NCBI GenBank assembly: GCA_000996205.1
Contig: LBYO01000003.1
Coordinates: 1 to 41,582 of the forward strand
DNA length: 41,582 bases
Direction of reading: 5' to 3'
From: Parcubacteria group bacterium GW2011_GWA1_40_21
GTDB taxonomy: Bacteria; Patescibacteriota; Minisyncoccia; Phycocordibacterales; GWA1-40-21
Below the pieces are notes generated by a model. The model saw nothing but the letters and a program-made list of their open reading frames with translations, did not search any database and had not been told where the DNA came from. The position numbers and the translations under genes were made by a program. Of the stretch, positions 32,567 through 41,561 are shown one piece after another; position 1 is the first letter of the stretch; each line of letters starts with the position of its first letter.

Positions 32567-35500
32567 ATGCGTAATTTGAAAAGTTTTTTTCTGTCGGCGA
32601 CGGCTTTTTTGCTGTTGCTGTTTTTATTTATCAATTTCTTCTTTTCTCCTAATTTTGCCGAAGCGGCGATCACGGTGCAAGCTCCACCCATTGACAGATT
32701 TTTCCAAAGCCCGACGGTGGGTGGAGGAGCAATCCTTCCTCTTACCAGTTTTATGCTGGTTCAATCCAGCGGTTCTGACACTTTGTCTAAAGTAGGTGTC
32801 CAGCTTTTCGCTTCTTCAACCGTAAGTCAGGGCGAGATTTCCAGAGTTTCGCTTTGGAAAGAGTCGGGAGCGACTCCGGGTTTTCAGATAAGCCAAGATC
32901 TTTTTGTCAGTGGCGCCGCTTCAGGGACGCCCATGGTGGACGGCACTTTGATTGTTCTTTCCCCGACAACGCCGGTTTCAATAGCTTCCACCCCGTCTGA
33001 ATTTTATGTTGTCGCGTCAACCACCGCCGTAAGCGGAATTACCAACGGTCACGGTTTTGATTTAAGAATGCAAAATAATTACGCCAGCACCACTTCGGGC
33101 GGTATCGGTTTGGCTTTCAATCCGGGCAAGAAAGTGACGCTTAATCAATCAGCCGCGCTTAAGATAAGCGAAGTGAAAGCCGGTTCAACGGGCAACGCGG
33201 GAGACGAATTCGTTGAACTTTACAACACCGGAGAAGCCGATATAAATCTCGCGGATCTTCCTCTAAACTTGCACACTTTTTATTCCACTCCTAACGGCAG
33301 TTCCACTCCTGTCGCTCTTACTTATTATAAAAGAATAATACCTAGCCACGGCTTTTTCTTAATCGGTTCGCAGATAGGATATAGCGGCGCGACCCCGCTT
33401 GATGCTGTCTTCGCGACCAGCAGTTTCAGCGCATTCAACGCGAACGGCGGTGTGTCAATCGCCACGAGTTCGGGAATTGCCGCCACGACTACGGCCATAG
33501 ACAGGATCGCGTGGGGCAGTCAGTCGTTGGCGAACGGAGAAGGTCCTTCTCTGCCGGCGGATTTGGCCAATGATAAGAGTTATGAACGGAAAGCCAGCAC
33601 CACTTCAACTAATGTGTCAATGGCTTCCGGCGGAATGGACGCGTCTAAAGGTAATGGTGTAGACAACAATGACAACAGACTGGACAATGATGGAAACGCC
33701 ACCGACGCGGGAGATTTCATTGAGCAGAGTGGCGCGGGAATAAATCCTCAAAATTCCAACAGTCCCGTTGAATTTCCTTTTGGCGGAGGCGGGGGTCCTG
33801 ATATGTCATCGCCACAAGTGATGGGTTCTTATCCTTCAGACGGAATGACCGGCGTACCGGTTGATTTTTCTTTCATAGGTTTCGGGTTTAATAAGCCGAT
33901 GAGCTCAACGACCATAAACACGACAAATGTTACTCTTCAAGCCGGAGGAATAGGTGCTAATCTTTGTTCAAGTGTCACCTACAATCCATTTCCAAGCAAC
34001 TTTGAACCGTCGGCGAAATGCGTCGTCTCGGCTCTTTCTGCCGGCACGAGCTACACTTTTACCGTCGGAACGGGAGTCCAAGATATGTCAAACAATGCCC
34101 TTGATCAAAATTCGTTCACCGCAGGCAGTCAATCTTATACAGCGACATTCACGACCGGAGCCGCCAATCAGACATTCGCGAATACGATGCCTCCTTCCGT
34201 AATAGGAGTAAGTCCGTTTATGGGAGGCTTCAATATTCCCACCAATCTCGCTATGGTGTCCATTGAATTCAGTTCGGATATGAAAGTAAGCACGTTCAAT
34301 AACACGAACATCACTTTGGCCGCGGGCGCGACGAATGTTCCGCTCTCCAGTTTCTCTTTCGGCACTTCAACAGGCAAGAACTTGTTGCTGGCAACAATAA
34401 ACCCGTCCAGTCTTCCTTTGTCTTCAAACACGGCTTACACAATAACCGTTAAGACTGGTGTCCAAAATAGCAACAGCATATCTCTTCCAATGCAGTACAC
34501 ATCAACATTTACCACCAGCGCCCAAGCGGACAACTCCGCCCCTGTAATCGTGGGAGTCTTGCCGACCGCGGGCGCCACCATTGCCGCCAATACTAGCGAT
34601 TTCATTTTCACTTTTGACGATAACATTGACGCTTCTACCGCCACTTCCGGCGCGATTACGCTAGGCATTTCCGGCGGAGCCAATCTTCCGGGAAGCGTGA
34701 TGTACAATCCCGTCGCCAAGGAAGGTCATTTCATACCTAACAATGTTTTGCCAATTGGACAAAGCCTTGTTCTTACCATTAAAGGAGCATCAATAAAAAA
34801 TGTCTCCGGCGTATATCTCACTACCAATGTGACGAAAAATTATACCGTTGAAGCAACGAATTCCGACATCACCGCTCCATCAATCCTTTTCGCGAACGGC
34901 AACGAATTTAATCTAGCGATAACTTTCAGCGAGGCGGTGAATTCCACCGATGCCACCACTCTAGCCAATTATTCCTTGACTGTCAGCGGAACCGCCCAGA
35001 CTTTAAGTGGAATGGCCGGCAATATGTTAAGTTATGACGCCCAGACAAGGACAGTCAAACTGACAGGCGTTCGCCTTACTTCCAACGCTACTTTCGCGAT
35101 TACCGCCCAAAACATAAAAGATATGACAGGCAACACTATGACTTCAAATTCTTTTAGTGGCACCATTTCTTCCGCCTCGTCGCAGGGTTTTGTCGGTCCG
35201 GGTAGCTTCACTGGCTCCACTTTTGGAGAACAGAAGGATTTCAGTTCCTCTGGCATAGGATTTATGCCTCCTGTTCAAATCAAACCGTCAAGCAATTTCA
35301 TAAACGCTTCCAGCACTTACAATTTTGAATTGCCGATAGCCAAGCAGATAGATGCTAGCGGAACAATCGTGATTACTTTCCCATCTACCGCCGATTTCAG
35401 CATCTGTTGCGCCGCGACCACAAGCGCGAATAATCCTTTTATGACTTCGCAAAACAGCGATATAAACGGTCCGGGCGCGGGGACGATAGGAATTAAAACC

Positions 35501-38500
35501 ATTACCAAAGATTCAACGGCAAAAACAGTAACTCTGACTTTGGACGTGGCGACAAGGTCGGAGCTTTTTAACGGCAACACTGACACTCATGATTTCTTGC
35601 GGTTCGCCATTGCCGATATAAAAAATCCGTCAATACCGAAAGGTATAGATACTTCAGGATACAGCATTGACATAAAATCCAAGAAAGCCGACGGCACTCT
35701 TCTTGAATCATTCTCCGCCAACCCTGTCTATATAGGAGGGGGTTCTTCCGGTGGCGGCGCCACGACGACTGTCCGCGGAAAGGCGACAGGCAACGGTGGA
35801 AACCTGGTAAATATGAAAATCCATATGATGTCTTCGCTGACCGGCCTTGTTGACGCGACAACCAATACTTCCGGAGATTATCAATTCACCGATATTCCGG
35901 TGGGCAGTCAGATGCTTACAAACAATTTTGGAGGAGGAAGCCAATTCTTCTTGTTCACGGATCCGTTCATAAGCGGAATCAATGATTCAAACGGCGCAAC
36001 CACCACCGCGTTTTTCGGCGACAGTATGCCAACCCCGATTCAAGCGACTTCCACAAGCGTTATCACCAGAAATTTCGCTTTGACCGCCACTTCCTCGGCT
36101 ATCAATTTCAATATCAATGTTACGGCGTCAAGCGGCACTTTCGGCGCGACCGAACAGATTGATGTGTTCGCCGGAGGCCCGGGAAAGTTTGTTACCAGAA
36201 CTGTTACCCCGGGGAGCGGAACACTGACCAACACGCTTTTGACCACGATACCGATACCTCAAGTGAACGGTCATTGGGGCATCGGAATTGGTCCGGCTAT
36301 GCCTAAAGGTGTAGGCGAAATGATGGGGCCTATGCCACAGGTTGCTTGGTCTATGCCAAGACCTGTTGACATTACGGTTTCCGGTTGTCCTTCGGCTTGT
36401 ATAGCTACCGTAAACAATGTCGCTACGACTTCCAACTTATTTACTTTACTAAAAGCGGATAAACCGATAATCGGTTTGCTTCAGGACGCGAGCGGAAATG
36501 CGATTTCCGGCGCGATGGTGATGGCTTATTCGCCGACAGGTGGCTCGGGTAATCAGGCCCAAACTTCAGCTTCGGGTTCATTTTCTATAGGTGTCGCTCA
36601 AGGGTCTTATATGGTGGGAGCTTTTTCTCCGGGCATAGGCCAATCAAAAGAAATTACGGCGGTCGTTGATTCATCGGGCAATGTGTTTGTGAACGGCTCG
36701 CCGACGGCTTCCACGGGAGCGAGCGGAGCCAATCCTTTCATAATGAAGATGGTCAAGCCGGGTTATAAGATTACAGGCAGGGTGACTGACGGCACGAATC
36801 CTGTCGGAGGCGCTTCGGTTTACGCTTACAGAACGGACGGTCCCGGCCACGGTGACGCCATTACCGATTCTTCAACGGGAAATTACACGATTTACGCCGA
36901 CAACGGCGCGTGGAAAGTCGGCGCTTTCGTGCCGGGATTCGGTCCGATGGCGGAACAGACAGTTACGGTGGCGAGCGCCGACAAGACAGGGATAGACTTC
37001 GCGCCGGTTTCAGGAACGACTCTCTCGGTGCTTTCAGGAACTCTGTACGAAGATTTAGACAGCAATAATATTTACGCGACCGGCACGGAAGCCATTTCCG
37101 GCGCGGTGATCAGAGTTTCAGGAAGTGGCGGGGTGAATGAAGGCGTATCCGGCAGTGATGGTTCTTTCTCTATCAGAGTGCCTTCCGGGAGCGGATATTC
37201 CATTTCTGAAATTTTTCATCCTTCCTACGGCAGGATAGCGCCTTTGAATAGCGCCGGAACCGCTATCGGAATCCTAAACCTTACGGCTTCAACGACGCAA
37301 TACATAAGAGTTCCGGTCAGGAGGACGGTGACGGTTAATATCAAAGATTCAAGCGGCAGTCTTCTCACTGTGCCTAAAGCGTTCATTGATCTCTTTGATA
37401 ATGTGAGACAGACTGGTGTTCACGCAGAAATAACAAACGCTTCATCCACCACTATGTCAGTGCCGAATGGAGCCAGCACGACCATTCGCGCATTCATCCA
37501 AGGAATGCCATCGTCAAACATTTCCATCGCCGCGGTTGACAGCAATACTTTGATTCTAAGCGGAATCCTTGAAGTCAATGGAAACGAGGGAGTCAACATA
37601 ACGGTTGACACATCATCCAAATCAATGCGGACTGTTTCCGGAACTGTTTACAAAACAGCGGCCGGTAGTGGCAACGAACTGGCTGACGCATGGGTGCAAT
37701 TTATTGACAACACCAACGGAATCCGTGTCGGAACGCAGACATCTTCTTCCGGGGCTTACAGTTTGCAGTTGGCCGACGGGACATATAACGCGCAAGCTAT
37801 GAAGCCGGGATTTGTAGGAACTCCCTCGTCAGTTACGGTTGGCGCCAATATTACTCAAAACTTTGTTCTTACTCAATCAAATTTGACTATCTCGGGACAG
37901 GTGACAGCCGGAGGTTCGGCCGCTAAAGACGCTTTTGTTAGAGCTGAAAAAGCGGGCGGAGGAGAAGCTATAGGAAAGACCGATACCAGTGGAAATTACA
38001 CTCTTAATGTGACCGGCGGAACATGGCGAGTGTTTGCCTCGGCGGAAGGGTACAGTCAAGCAGGTTATGCGTCCAATCCCCTCATCGTAACGACGGGCTC
38101 GCAAAGCAATATTAATATCGCTTTGACCACGGCAGTTTCGCTCCAGACGAAGCTCGCGACATCCAACACTTTCACCGACACCTCGGCGGGCACATTTAAC
38201 GACAGCACTGTCGGAGTAAATATTCAGCTTGATTCAGGCACTCTCGGCTCGGCGGGAAGCAACGCTTATTTGACAGCTAGAGAGACGAGTAATATTCCAG
38301 ATACGGCCAGCGTAAATATCATCGGAGATAAAGCCAAAGACATAAGCGCCTATTCCGGTGGCAGTCAAGTGAAGAATCTCCAATCTGGAAAGACGGCTAC
38401 CGTTGATCTGACTTACACTAAGAGCGAGTTGACGGCAGACGGCATAACCACGACCGACAAGGTGAGCAAGCTTAGCATGGTCTCATACAGCGACGACAAG

Positions 38501-39637
38501 CAGGAATGGGAGTCTCTTTCAACAACAATCACTTACAAAGATTCAGACGGCGCAACCATAGCTTCTCCATCATCTGATTTGACCGGTGTGGCTACGGTAG
38601 TGTTCACGGCGGTCGGCACCCACTTCTCGCCATACGCCTTGTCTGAAGCGGTTGGTGTAAATCCTCCGGATGTTCCTGTCGGGCTGGATGCCGCGACTGG
38701 AGGTTCGGGCAGCGGACAGATTACCATCAATTGGAGCTCGGTCAGCGGCGCCACCGGATATTATATTTACAGAGACACATCTTCCACCGGTTCATTTCCT
38801 CTCTTGGTTGACGCGGGTAATGTGACGAGCTATGTGAATACCAGCCTTACGAGCGGCACAACCTATTATTATAAAGTTTCCGCTTATAAAGGAACGGGAA
38901 GCCCTGAATCAGCCGCGTCCAATCCCGTAAACGCTTCCGTGTCAGCGGTCGCGGGAGGCGGCGGAGGGGTCTCAATCCGCGCCTCTTCTTCCTCTTCCCA
39001 ATCCGTCTCATCCGCGGCTTCTTCTGTGAGCGTAGCATCAGTTCCTGCGACATCAGTCGCCAGTCCGTCATCGGTCGCCCGATCAGTCTCGCCTGTATTC
39101 AACAAGAATTTGACGCGCGGAAGCAAAGGAGAGGATGTCAAAAATCTCCAGAAATTGCTGGCTCAAGACAAGACAATCTATCCTGAAGGAATAGTGTCCG
39201 GAGTGTTCGGACCAATGACTGAAAAAGCAGTCAAGAAATTCCAAGCAAAATACAGCCTACCTCAAGTCGGGACAGTCGGACCGGCAACGAGAAGCATTCT
39301 TAATCTGGTGGCGAGCGTAAGCCCTTCCGCGACAGTTCAACAATCATCATCGTCCCAATCGGTAAGTTCTTCTTCAATTTCTCCAACAGGAGCAATCAGC
39401 AAGCGTCTGCAAAAAGGAATGAAAGATAATCAAATTTCAACACTGCAACAGTGGCTTTCCCAAGACAAAGACATTTATCCTGAAGGAACGGTCAGCGGAT
39501 ACTACGGTTCTCTGACGGAGAAAGCCGTTCAGAAATTCCAGGAGAAATACGGCATTGTCGGACCGGGCGAAGCGGGCTACGGCGTTGTCGGACCGAAGAC
39601 CAGAGCCAAGCTCTCGGAGATATTCGGAGGAAACTGA
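32567..39637 (+). CDS. Giant cell-surface protein with Ig-like, carboxypeptidase-regulatory, FN3 and peptidoglycan-binding domains
   Basis: 2356 residues. A signal peptide (about 1-33, ending FAEA) is followed by a lamin-tail-like domain (about 197-310; ISEVKAGSTGNAGDEFVELY). Then come bacterial Ig-like Big_5-type repeats (about 413, 538, 656 and 766), each with a DxMTGVPV or NIPTNLAM/TFSEAV pattern. Carboxypeptidase-regulatory or SdrD-B-like beta domains follow (about 1066, 1300, 1400, 1487, 1687, 1773; e.g. ISGAMVMAYSPTGG, ISGQVTAGGSAAKDAFV), then an FN3 domain (about 2034-2125) and a Ser-rich linker. Two peptidoglycan-binding domains end the chain (about 2178-2250 and 2277-2356; LTRGSKGEDVKNLQKLLAQD). 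The wall-binding end should hold the protein on the surface with the beta domains extended as a stalk. Hosts, other cells or substrates may be the target. No transmembrane helix or sortase motif at the C-terminus. Confidence 0.9.
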   Translation: MRNLKSFFLSATAFLLLLFLFINFFFSPNFAEAAITVQAPPIDRFFQSPTVGGGAILPLTSFMLVQSSGSDTLSKVGVQLFASSTVSQGEISRVSLWKESGATPGFQISQDLFVSGAASGTPMVDGTLIVLSPTTPVSIASTPSEFYVVASTTAVSGITNGHGFDLRMQNNYASTTSGGIGLAFNPGKKVTLNQSAALKISEVKAGSTGNAGDEFVELYNTGEADINLADLPLNLHTFYSTPNGSSTPVALTYYKRIIPSHGFFLIGSQIGYSGATPLDAVFATSSFSAFNANGGVSIATSSGIAATTTAIDRIAWGSQSLANGEGPSLPADLANDKSYERKASTTSTNVSMASGGMDASKGNGVDNNDNRLDNDGNATDAGDFIEQSGAGINPQNSNSPVEFPFGGGGGPDMSSPQVMGSYPSDGMTGVPVDFSFIGFGFNKPMSSTTINTTNVTLQAGGIGANLCSSVTYNPFPSNFEPSAKCVVSALSAGTSYTFTVGTGVQDMSNNALDQNSFTAGSQSYTATFTTGAANQTFANTMPPSVIGVSPFMGGFNIPTNLAMVSIEFSSDMKVSTFNNTNITLAAGATNVPLSSFSFGTSTGKNLLLATINPSSLPLSSNTAYTITVKTGVQNSNSISLPMQYTSTFTTSAQADNSAPVIVGVLPTAGATIAANTSDFIFTFDDNIDASTATSGAITLGISGGANLPGSVMYNPVAKEGHFIPNNVLPIGQSLVLTIKGASIKNVSGVYLTTNVTKNYTVEATNSDITAPSILFANGNEFNLAITFSEAVNSTDATTLANYSLTVSGTAQTLSGMAGNMLSYDAQTRTVKLTGVRLTSNATFAITAQNIKDMTGNTMTSNSFSGTISSASSQGFVGPGSFTGSTFGEQKDFSSSGIGFMPPVQIKPSSNFINASSTYNFELPIAKQIDASGTIVITFPSTADFSICCAATTSANNPFMTSQNSDINGPGAGTIGIKTITKDSTAKTVTLTLDVATRSELFNGNTDTHDFLRFAIADIKNPSIPKGIDTSGYSIDIKSKKADGTLLESFSANPVYIGGGSSGGGATTTVRGKATGNGGNLVNMKIHMMSSLTGLVDATTNTSGDYQFTDIPVGSQMLTNNFGGGSQFFLFTDPFISGINDSNGATTTAFFGDSMPTPIQATSTSVITRNFALTATSSAINFNINVTASSGTFGATEQIDVFAGGPGKFVTRTVTPGSGTLTNTLLTTIPIPQVNGHWGIGIGPAMPKGVGEMMGPMPQVAWSMPRPVDITVSGCPSACIATVNNVATTSNLFTLLKADKPIIGLLQDASGNAISGAMVMAYSPTGGSGNQAQTSASGSFSIGVAQGSYMVGAFSPGIGQSKEITAVVDSSGNVFVNGSPTASTGASGANPFIMKMVKPGYKITGRVTDGTNPVGGASVYAYRTDGPGHGDAITDSSTGNYTIYADNGAWKVGAFVPGFGPMAEQTVTVASADKTGIDFAPVSGTTLSVLSGTLYEDLDSNNIYATGTEAISGAVIRVSGSGGVNEGVSGSDGSFSIRVPSGSGYSISEIFHPSYGRIAPLNSAGTAIGILNLTASTTQYIRVPVRRTVTVNIKDSSGSLLTVPKAFIDLFDNVRQTGVHAEITNASSTTMSVPNGASTTIRAFIQGMPSSNISIAAVDSNTLILSGILEVNGNEGVNITVDTSSKSMRTVSGTVYKTAAGSGNELADAWVQFIDNTNGIRVGTQTSSSGAYSLQLADGTYNAQAMKPGFVGTPSSVTVGANITQNFVLTQSNLTISGQVTAGGSAAKDAFVRAEKAGGGEAIGKTDTSGNYTLNVTGGTWRVFASAEGYSQAGYASNPLIVTTGSQSNINIALTTAVSLQTKLATSNTFTDTSAGTFNDSTVGVNIQLDSGTLGSAGSNAYLTARETSNIPDTASVNIIGDKAKDISAYSGGSQVKNLQSGKTATVDLTYTKSELTADGITTTDKVSKLSMVSYSDDKQEWESLSTTITYKDSDGATIASPSSDLTGVATVVFTAVGTHFSPYALSEAVGVNPPDVPVGLDAATGGSGSGQITINWSSVSGATGYYIYRDTSSTGSFPLLVDAGNVTSYVNTSLTSGTTYYYKVSAYKGTGSPESAASNPVNASVSAVAGGGGGVSIRASSSSSQSVSSAASSVSVASVPATSVASPSSVARSVSPVFNKNLTRGSKGEDVKNLQKLLAQDKTIYPEGIVSGVFGPMTEKAVKKFQAKYSLPQVGTVGPATRSILNLVASVSPSATVQQSSSSQSVSSSSISPTGAISKRLQKGMKDNQISTLQQWLSQDKDIYPEGTVSGYYGSLTEKAVQKFQEKYGIVGPGEAGYGVVGPKTRAKLSEIFGGN

Positions 39638-39679
39638 TTCGTCAATCCGGCAACTCCAAACCAAAGTCATTTGGAACAA

Positions 39680-39710
39680 AAACAATCCCGCTTAAAGCGG
39701 GATTGTTTCG
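39680..39710 (+). terminator. Intrinsic terminator of the surface protein gene
   Basis: AAACAATCCCGCTT (39680-39693) and AAGCGGGATTGTTT (39695-39708) form a perfect 14-bp palindrome arm pair with a T-rich end. Confidence 0.88.
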
Positions 39711-39824
39711 TCTGCTTGATTTTAAGATTGAGCGGTGGAATAATTATTAAAAGTGTTGTTCTTTGAATATTGCCATCTGAATGTTTTTTACCCCGAATCT
39801 ATCAATTTTTAGGAGGGTTATTGA

Positions 39825-40142
39825 ATGATGAAGATAAAAAAGTTTTTGAAGTTTTACATGGCTTCTATATTATTTGTTTTTATCCCTTTTTTAGTTTTAC
39901 AATCGGGAAAAGGCGCTGAGCAGGAACAAATAAACACACAAAGTCATAAAATAAAAAAAATAGTTGTAATAATCACCGAAGAGTTTGAACCGAGAGGAAG
40001 GGCAATATGCGAGACTGCTAACGGAGTGGTTTACGGTGATTGGATGGATGTTGAAAACGCTATTGTGGAACGCAAAATAATGAAAGTAAGATTCGGCAAA
40101 AGTAATAAGTTTTGGATTCAATACGACAAGTGGCCGTATTAA
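39825..40142 (+). CDS. Small secreted protein of unknown function
   Basis: 105 residues. Signal peptide about 1-31 (KKFLKFYMASILFVFIPFLV, then a GKGAEQ cleavage region). The mature part KIKKIVVIITEEFEPRGRAI and VYGDWMDVENAIVERKIM is unrecognised. A strong SD AGGAGG (39811-39816) stands 8 nt before the ATG, and an intrinsic terminator follows. The plan (SD, signal peptide, about 80-residue mature part, private terminator) matches the gene at 23816. Confidence 0.72.
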   Translation: MMKIKKFLKFYMASILFVFIPFLVLQSGKGAEQEQINTQSHKIKKIVVIITEEFEPRGRAICETANGVVYGDWMDVENAIVERKIMKVRFGKSNKFWIQYDKWPY

Positions 40143-40162
40143 TTAAGGCTTTAGTTTTTTAG

Positions 40163-40196
40163 AGAGGCGCGTTTGTTTGGATGCGCCTCTTTGTCT
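40163..40196 (+). terminator. Intrinsic terminator of the small secreted protein gene
   Basis: AGAGGCGC (40163-40170) and GCGCCTCT (40183-40190) form an 8-bp GC-rich stem, then TTGTCTTTT. Confidence 0.85.
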
Positions 40197-40229
40197 TTTA
40201 AATATTATGATATAATTCTTTGTGAAGTT

Positions 40230-40433
40230 ATGGAAAATGAAATTTTGAAAAAAATTGAGGAGCAGGGAAAGAAAATTGAGGAAATATTTGTTTCGGTTGA
40301 AAAAACGAGAAAATATTTTCTTTGGACTTTGATTATAAGCGCGGCATTTGTAATCTTGCCAATTATAGGATTAATGCTTGTAATTCCTCAATTTTTAAAC
40401 ACTTTGAATGTGGCAAGTGGTTTAGGACTATAA
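40230..40433 (+). CDS. Small membrane protein with N-terminal coiled coil
   Basis: 67 residues. ILKKIEEQGKKIEEIFVSVE is a short heptad coil, followed by a membrane helix (LWTLIISAAFVILPIIGLML). Small proteins of this plan are common near pilus or wall genes in related genomes, without a known role. TATAAT (40211-40216) lies 13 nt before the ATG, so the mRNA leader is only a few bases. An upstream in-frame ATG (40173) falls in the terminator and is rejected. The DoxX gene follows 30 nt later. Confidence 0.7.
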   Translation: MENEILKKIEEQGKKIEEIFVSVEKTRKYFLWTLIISAAFVILPIIGLMLVIPQFLNTLNVASGLGL

Positions 40434-40463
40434 ATATTTTAATAATTTAATTTTTTAAAAAAA

Positions 40464-40904
40464 ATGACAAAATCGCAAAAATTTTCAATTCTTATACTTA
40501 GGCTATCGCTCGGTTTTTTAATGTTCTACGCCGGCATTACCAAAGTGACGGACTCGTCATGGTCGGCGGCCGGATACATCAAAGGGGCGAAAGCATTCAG
40601 CCCTCTTTATAATTTTCTATTAAATCCTTCGGTTTTGCCCGTTATAAACTTCCTAAATGAATGGGGACTGACGCTTTTGGGCATATCCTTAATTTTCGGC
40701 GTTTTTGTCAGATTGAGCTCGGTTCTCGGCATCGCTTTGATGATTCTCTATTATCTGCCAATTTTAAAATTCCCTTATGTCGGCGAACATTCTTATCTTG
40801 TGGACGAGCACATAATCTATTCCGCCGTTCTTTTTTTGCTCTTGATCTTTAACGCCGGCAGAATTTTCGGATTTGACGGCTGGTTTTACAGATTCCGCAG
40901 ATAA
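40464..40904 (+). CDS. DoxX family membrane protein
   Basis: 146 residues with four membrane helices. LRLSLGFLMFYAGITKVTD is the DoxX opening (R-x2-L-G-x2-F-x2-A-G-x2-K), and WGLTLLGISLIFGVFVRLSS is the second helix pair. Family members are thiosulfate:quinone oxidoreductase subunits or act with thiol-disulfide proteins in redox balance. The following, now broken, DsbA-like gene fits the second role. Confidence 0.88.
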   Translation: MTKSQKFSILILRLSLGFLMFYAGITKVTDSSWSAAGYIKGAKAFSPLYNFLLNPSVLPVINFLNEWGLTLLGISLIFGVFVRLSSVLGIALMILYYLPILKFPYVGEHSYLVDEHIIYSAVLFLLLIFNAGRIFGFDGWFYRFRR

Positions 40905-40917
40905 ATTTATATATTAA

Positions 40918-41027
40918 CTTTGAATTACGAAACGCAAAAATTCAGGCCATCGGGTCGCAAAATCCCTTTATCTTCTAAATGTTTTTGCTCAACCTGACCT
41001 GATTTTTTTGCATTTTGCAATTTGGGG
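40918..41027. repeat. 110-bp inverted-repeat element, copy 3
   Basis: Starts CTTTGAATTACGAAACGCA and ends TTGCATTTTGCAATTTGGGG. The interior has GCCATCGGGTCGCAAAATCCC and AAATGTTTTTGCTCAA. Same length as the other two copies. The stop codon that closes the upstream frame of the DsbA-like remnant begins 3 nt after the element. Confidence 0.88.
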
Positions 41028-41032
41028 AATAA

Positions 41033-41561
41033 TGTATTGACTTTGCGATTCATTTAGGCGAAAATTCTATCAAAAGTCATAATCACTGAATACAGCGATT
41101 TTCAGTGCCCGGCTTGCGCTTCGTATTATGAAATTGTGAAGCAGATTCATAAAGAATTCGGCGACAAGCTGGCTATTGTTTACAGGCATTTTCCGCTCCG
41201 ACAAATACACGCAAACGCGGAAACAGCCGCTTTGTCCGCGGAAGCCGCCGGCAAGCAAGGCAAGTTTTGGGAAATGCACGATATGATTTTTGAAAAACAA
41301 AAAAAATGGGAGAGTGAGAAAAATACCAAAGAAATTTTTACTGGATATGCTGAAGAACTGGGGTTGAATCCGGAACAATTTAAGAAGGATTTGAATTCAA
41401 AAGAAGTTAAAGAAAAAGTTGAAGCTGATTATCAAAGCGGGGTTAAAGCCGGGGTAAATCATACGCCTACTTTCTTTTTAAACGGCAAGGAAATCCAAAA
41501 TCCGCGAAGCTATGAGGAATTTAAAAATATAATAAATGAAGCTGAGTCCAAAAAAACATAA
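41033..41561 (+). pseudogene. DsbA-like thioredoxin-fold protein, 5'-truncated and frameshifted
   Basis: From 41076 the frame reads VIITEYSDFQCPACASYYEI, with the active-site CPAC, and continues through FWEMHDMIFEKQKKWE and HTPTFFLNGKEI (the cis-Pro loop is TPTFF) to TAA 41559-41561. This is a complete DsbA/Bdb-like core. Upstream the sense continues in another frame (FAIHLGENSIK, 41042-41074), so a one-base gain in the A-run 41072-41075 separates the two. That piece stops at TAA 41030, at the edge of the 110-bp element. No ATG, GTG or TTG exists for the core, except a GTG at 41136 beyond the CPAC site. The signal peptide and anchor seem lost. Confidence 0.75.

Noticed and set aside
37420-38104. 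Genes on the minus strand under the giant surface protein
   Set aside because: Short open frames without start signals or recognisable products; they mirror the codon pattern of the long gene.
32567-39637. Adhesin with LPXTG sortase anchor
   Set aside because: The C-terminus ends in a peptidoglycan-binding domain; no LPxTG, membrane helix or basic tail is present.
41136-41561. Intact DsbA-like protein starting at GTG 41136
   Set aside because: This start lies after the CPAC active site and the first strand, so the product could not be a working oxidoreductase.
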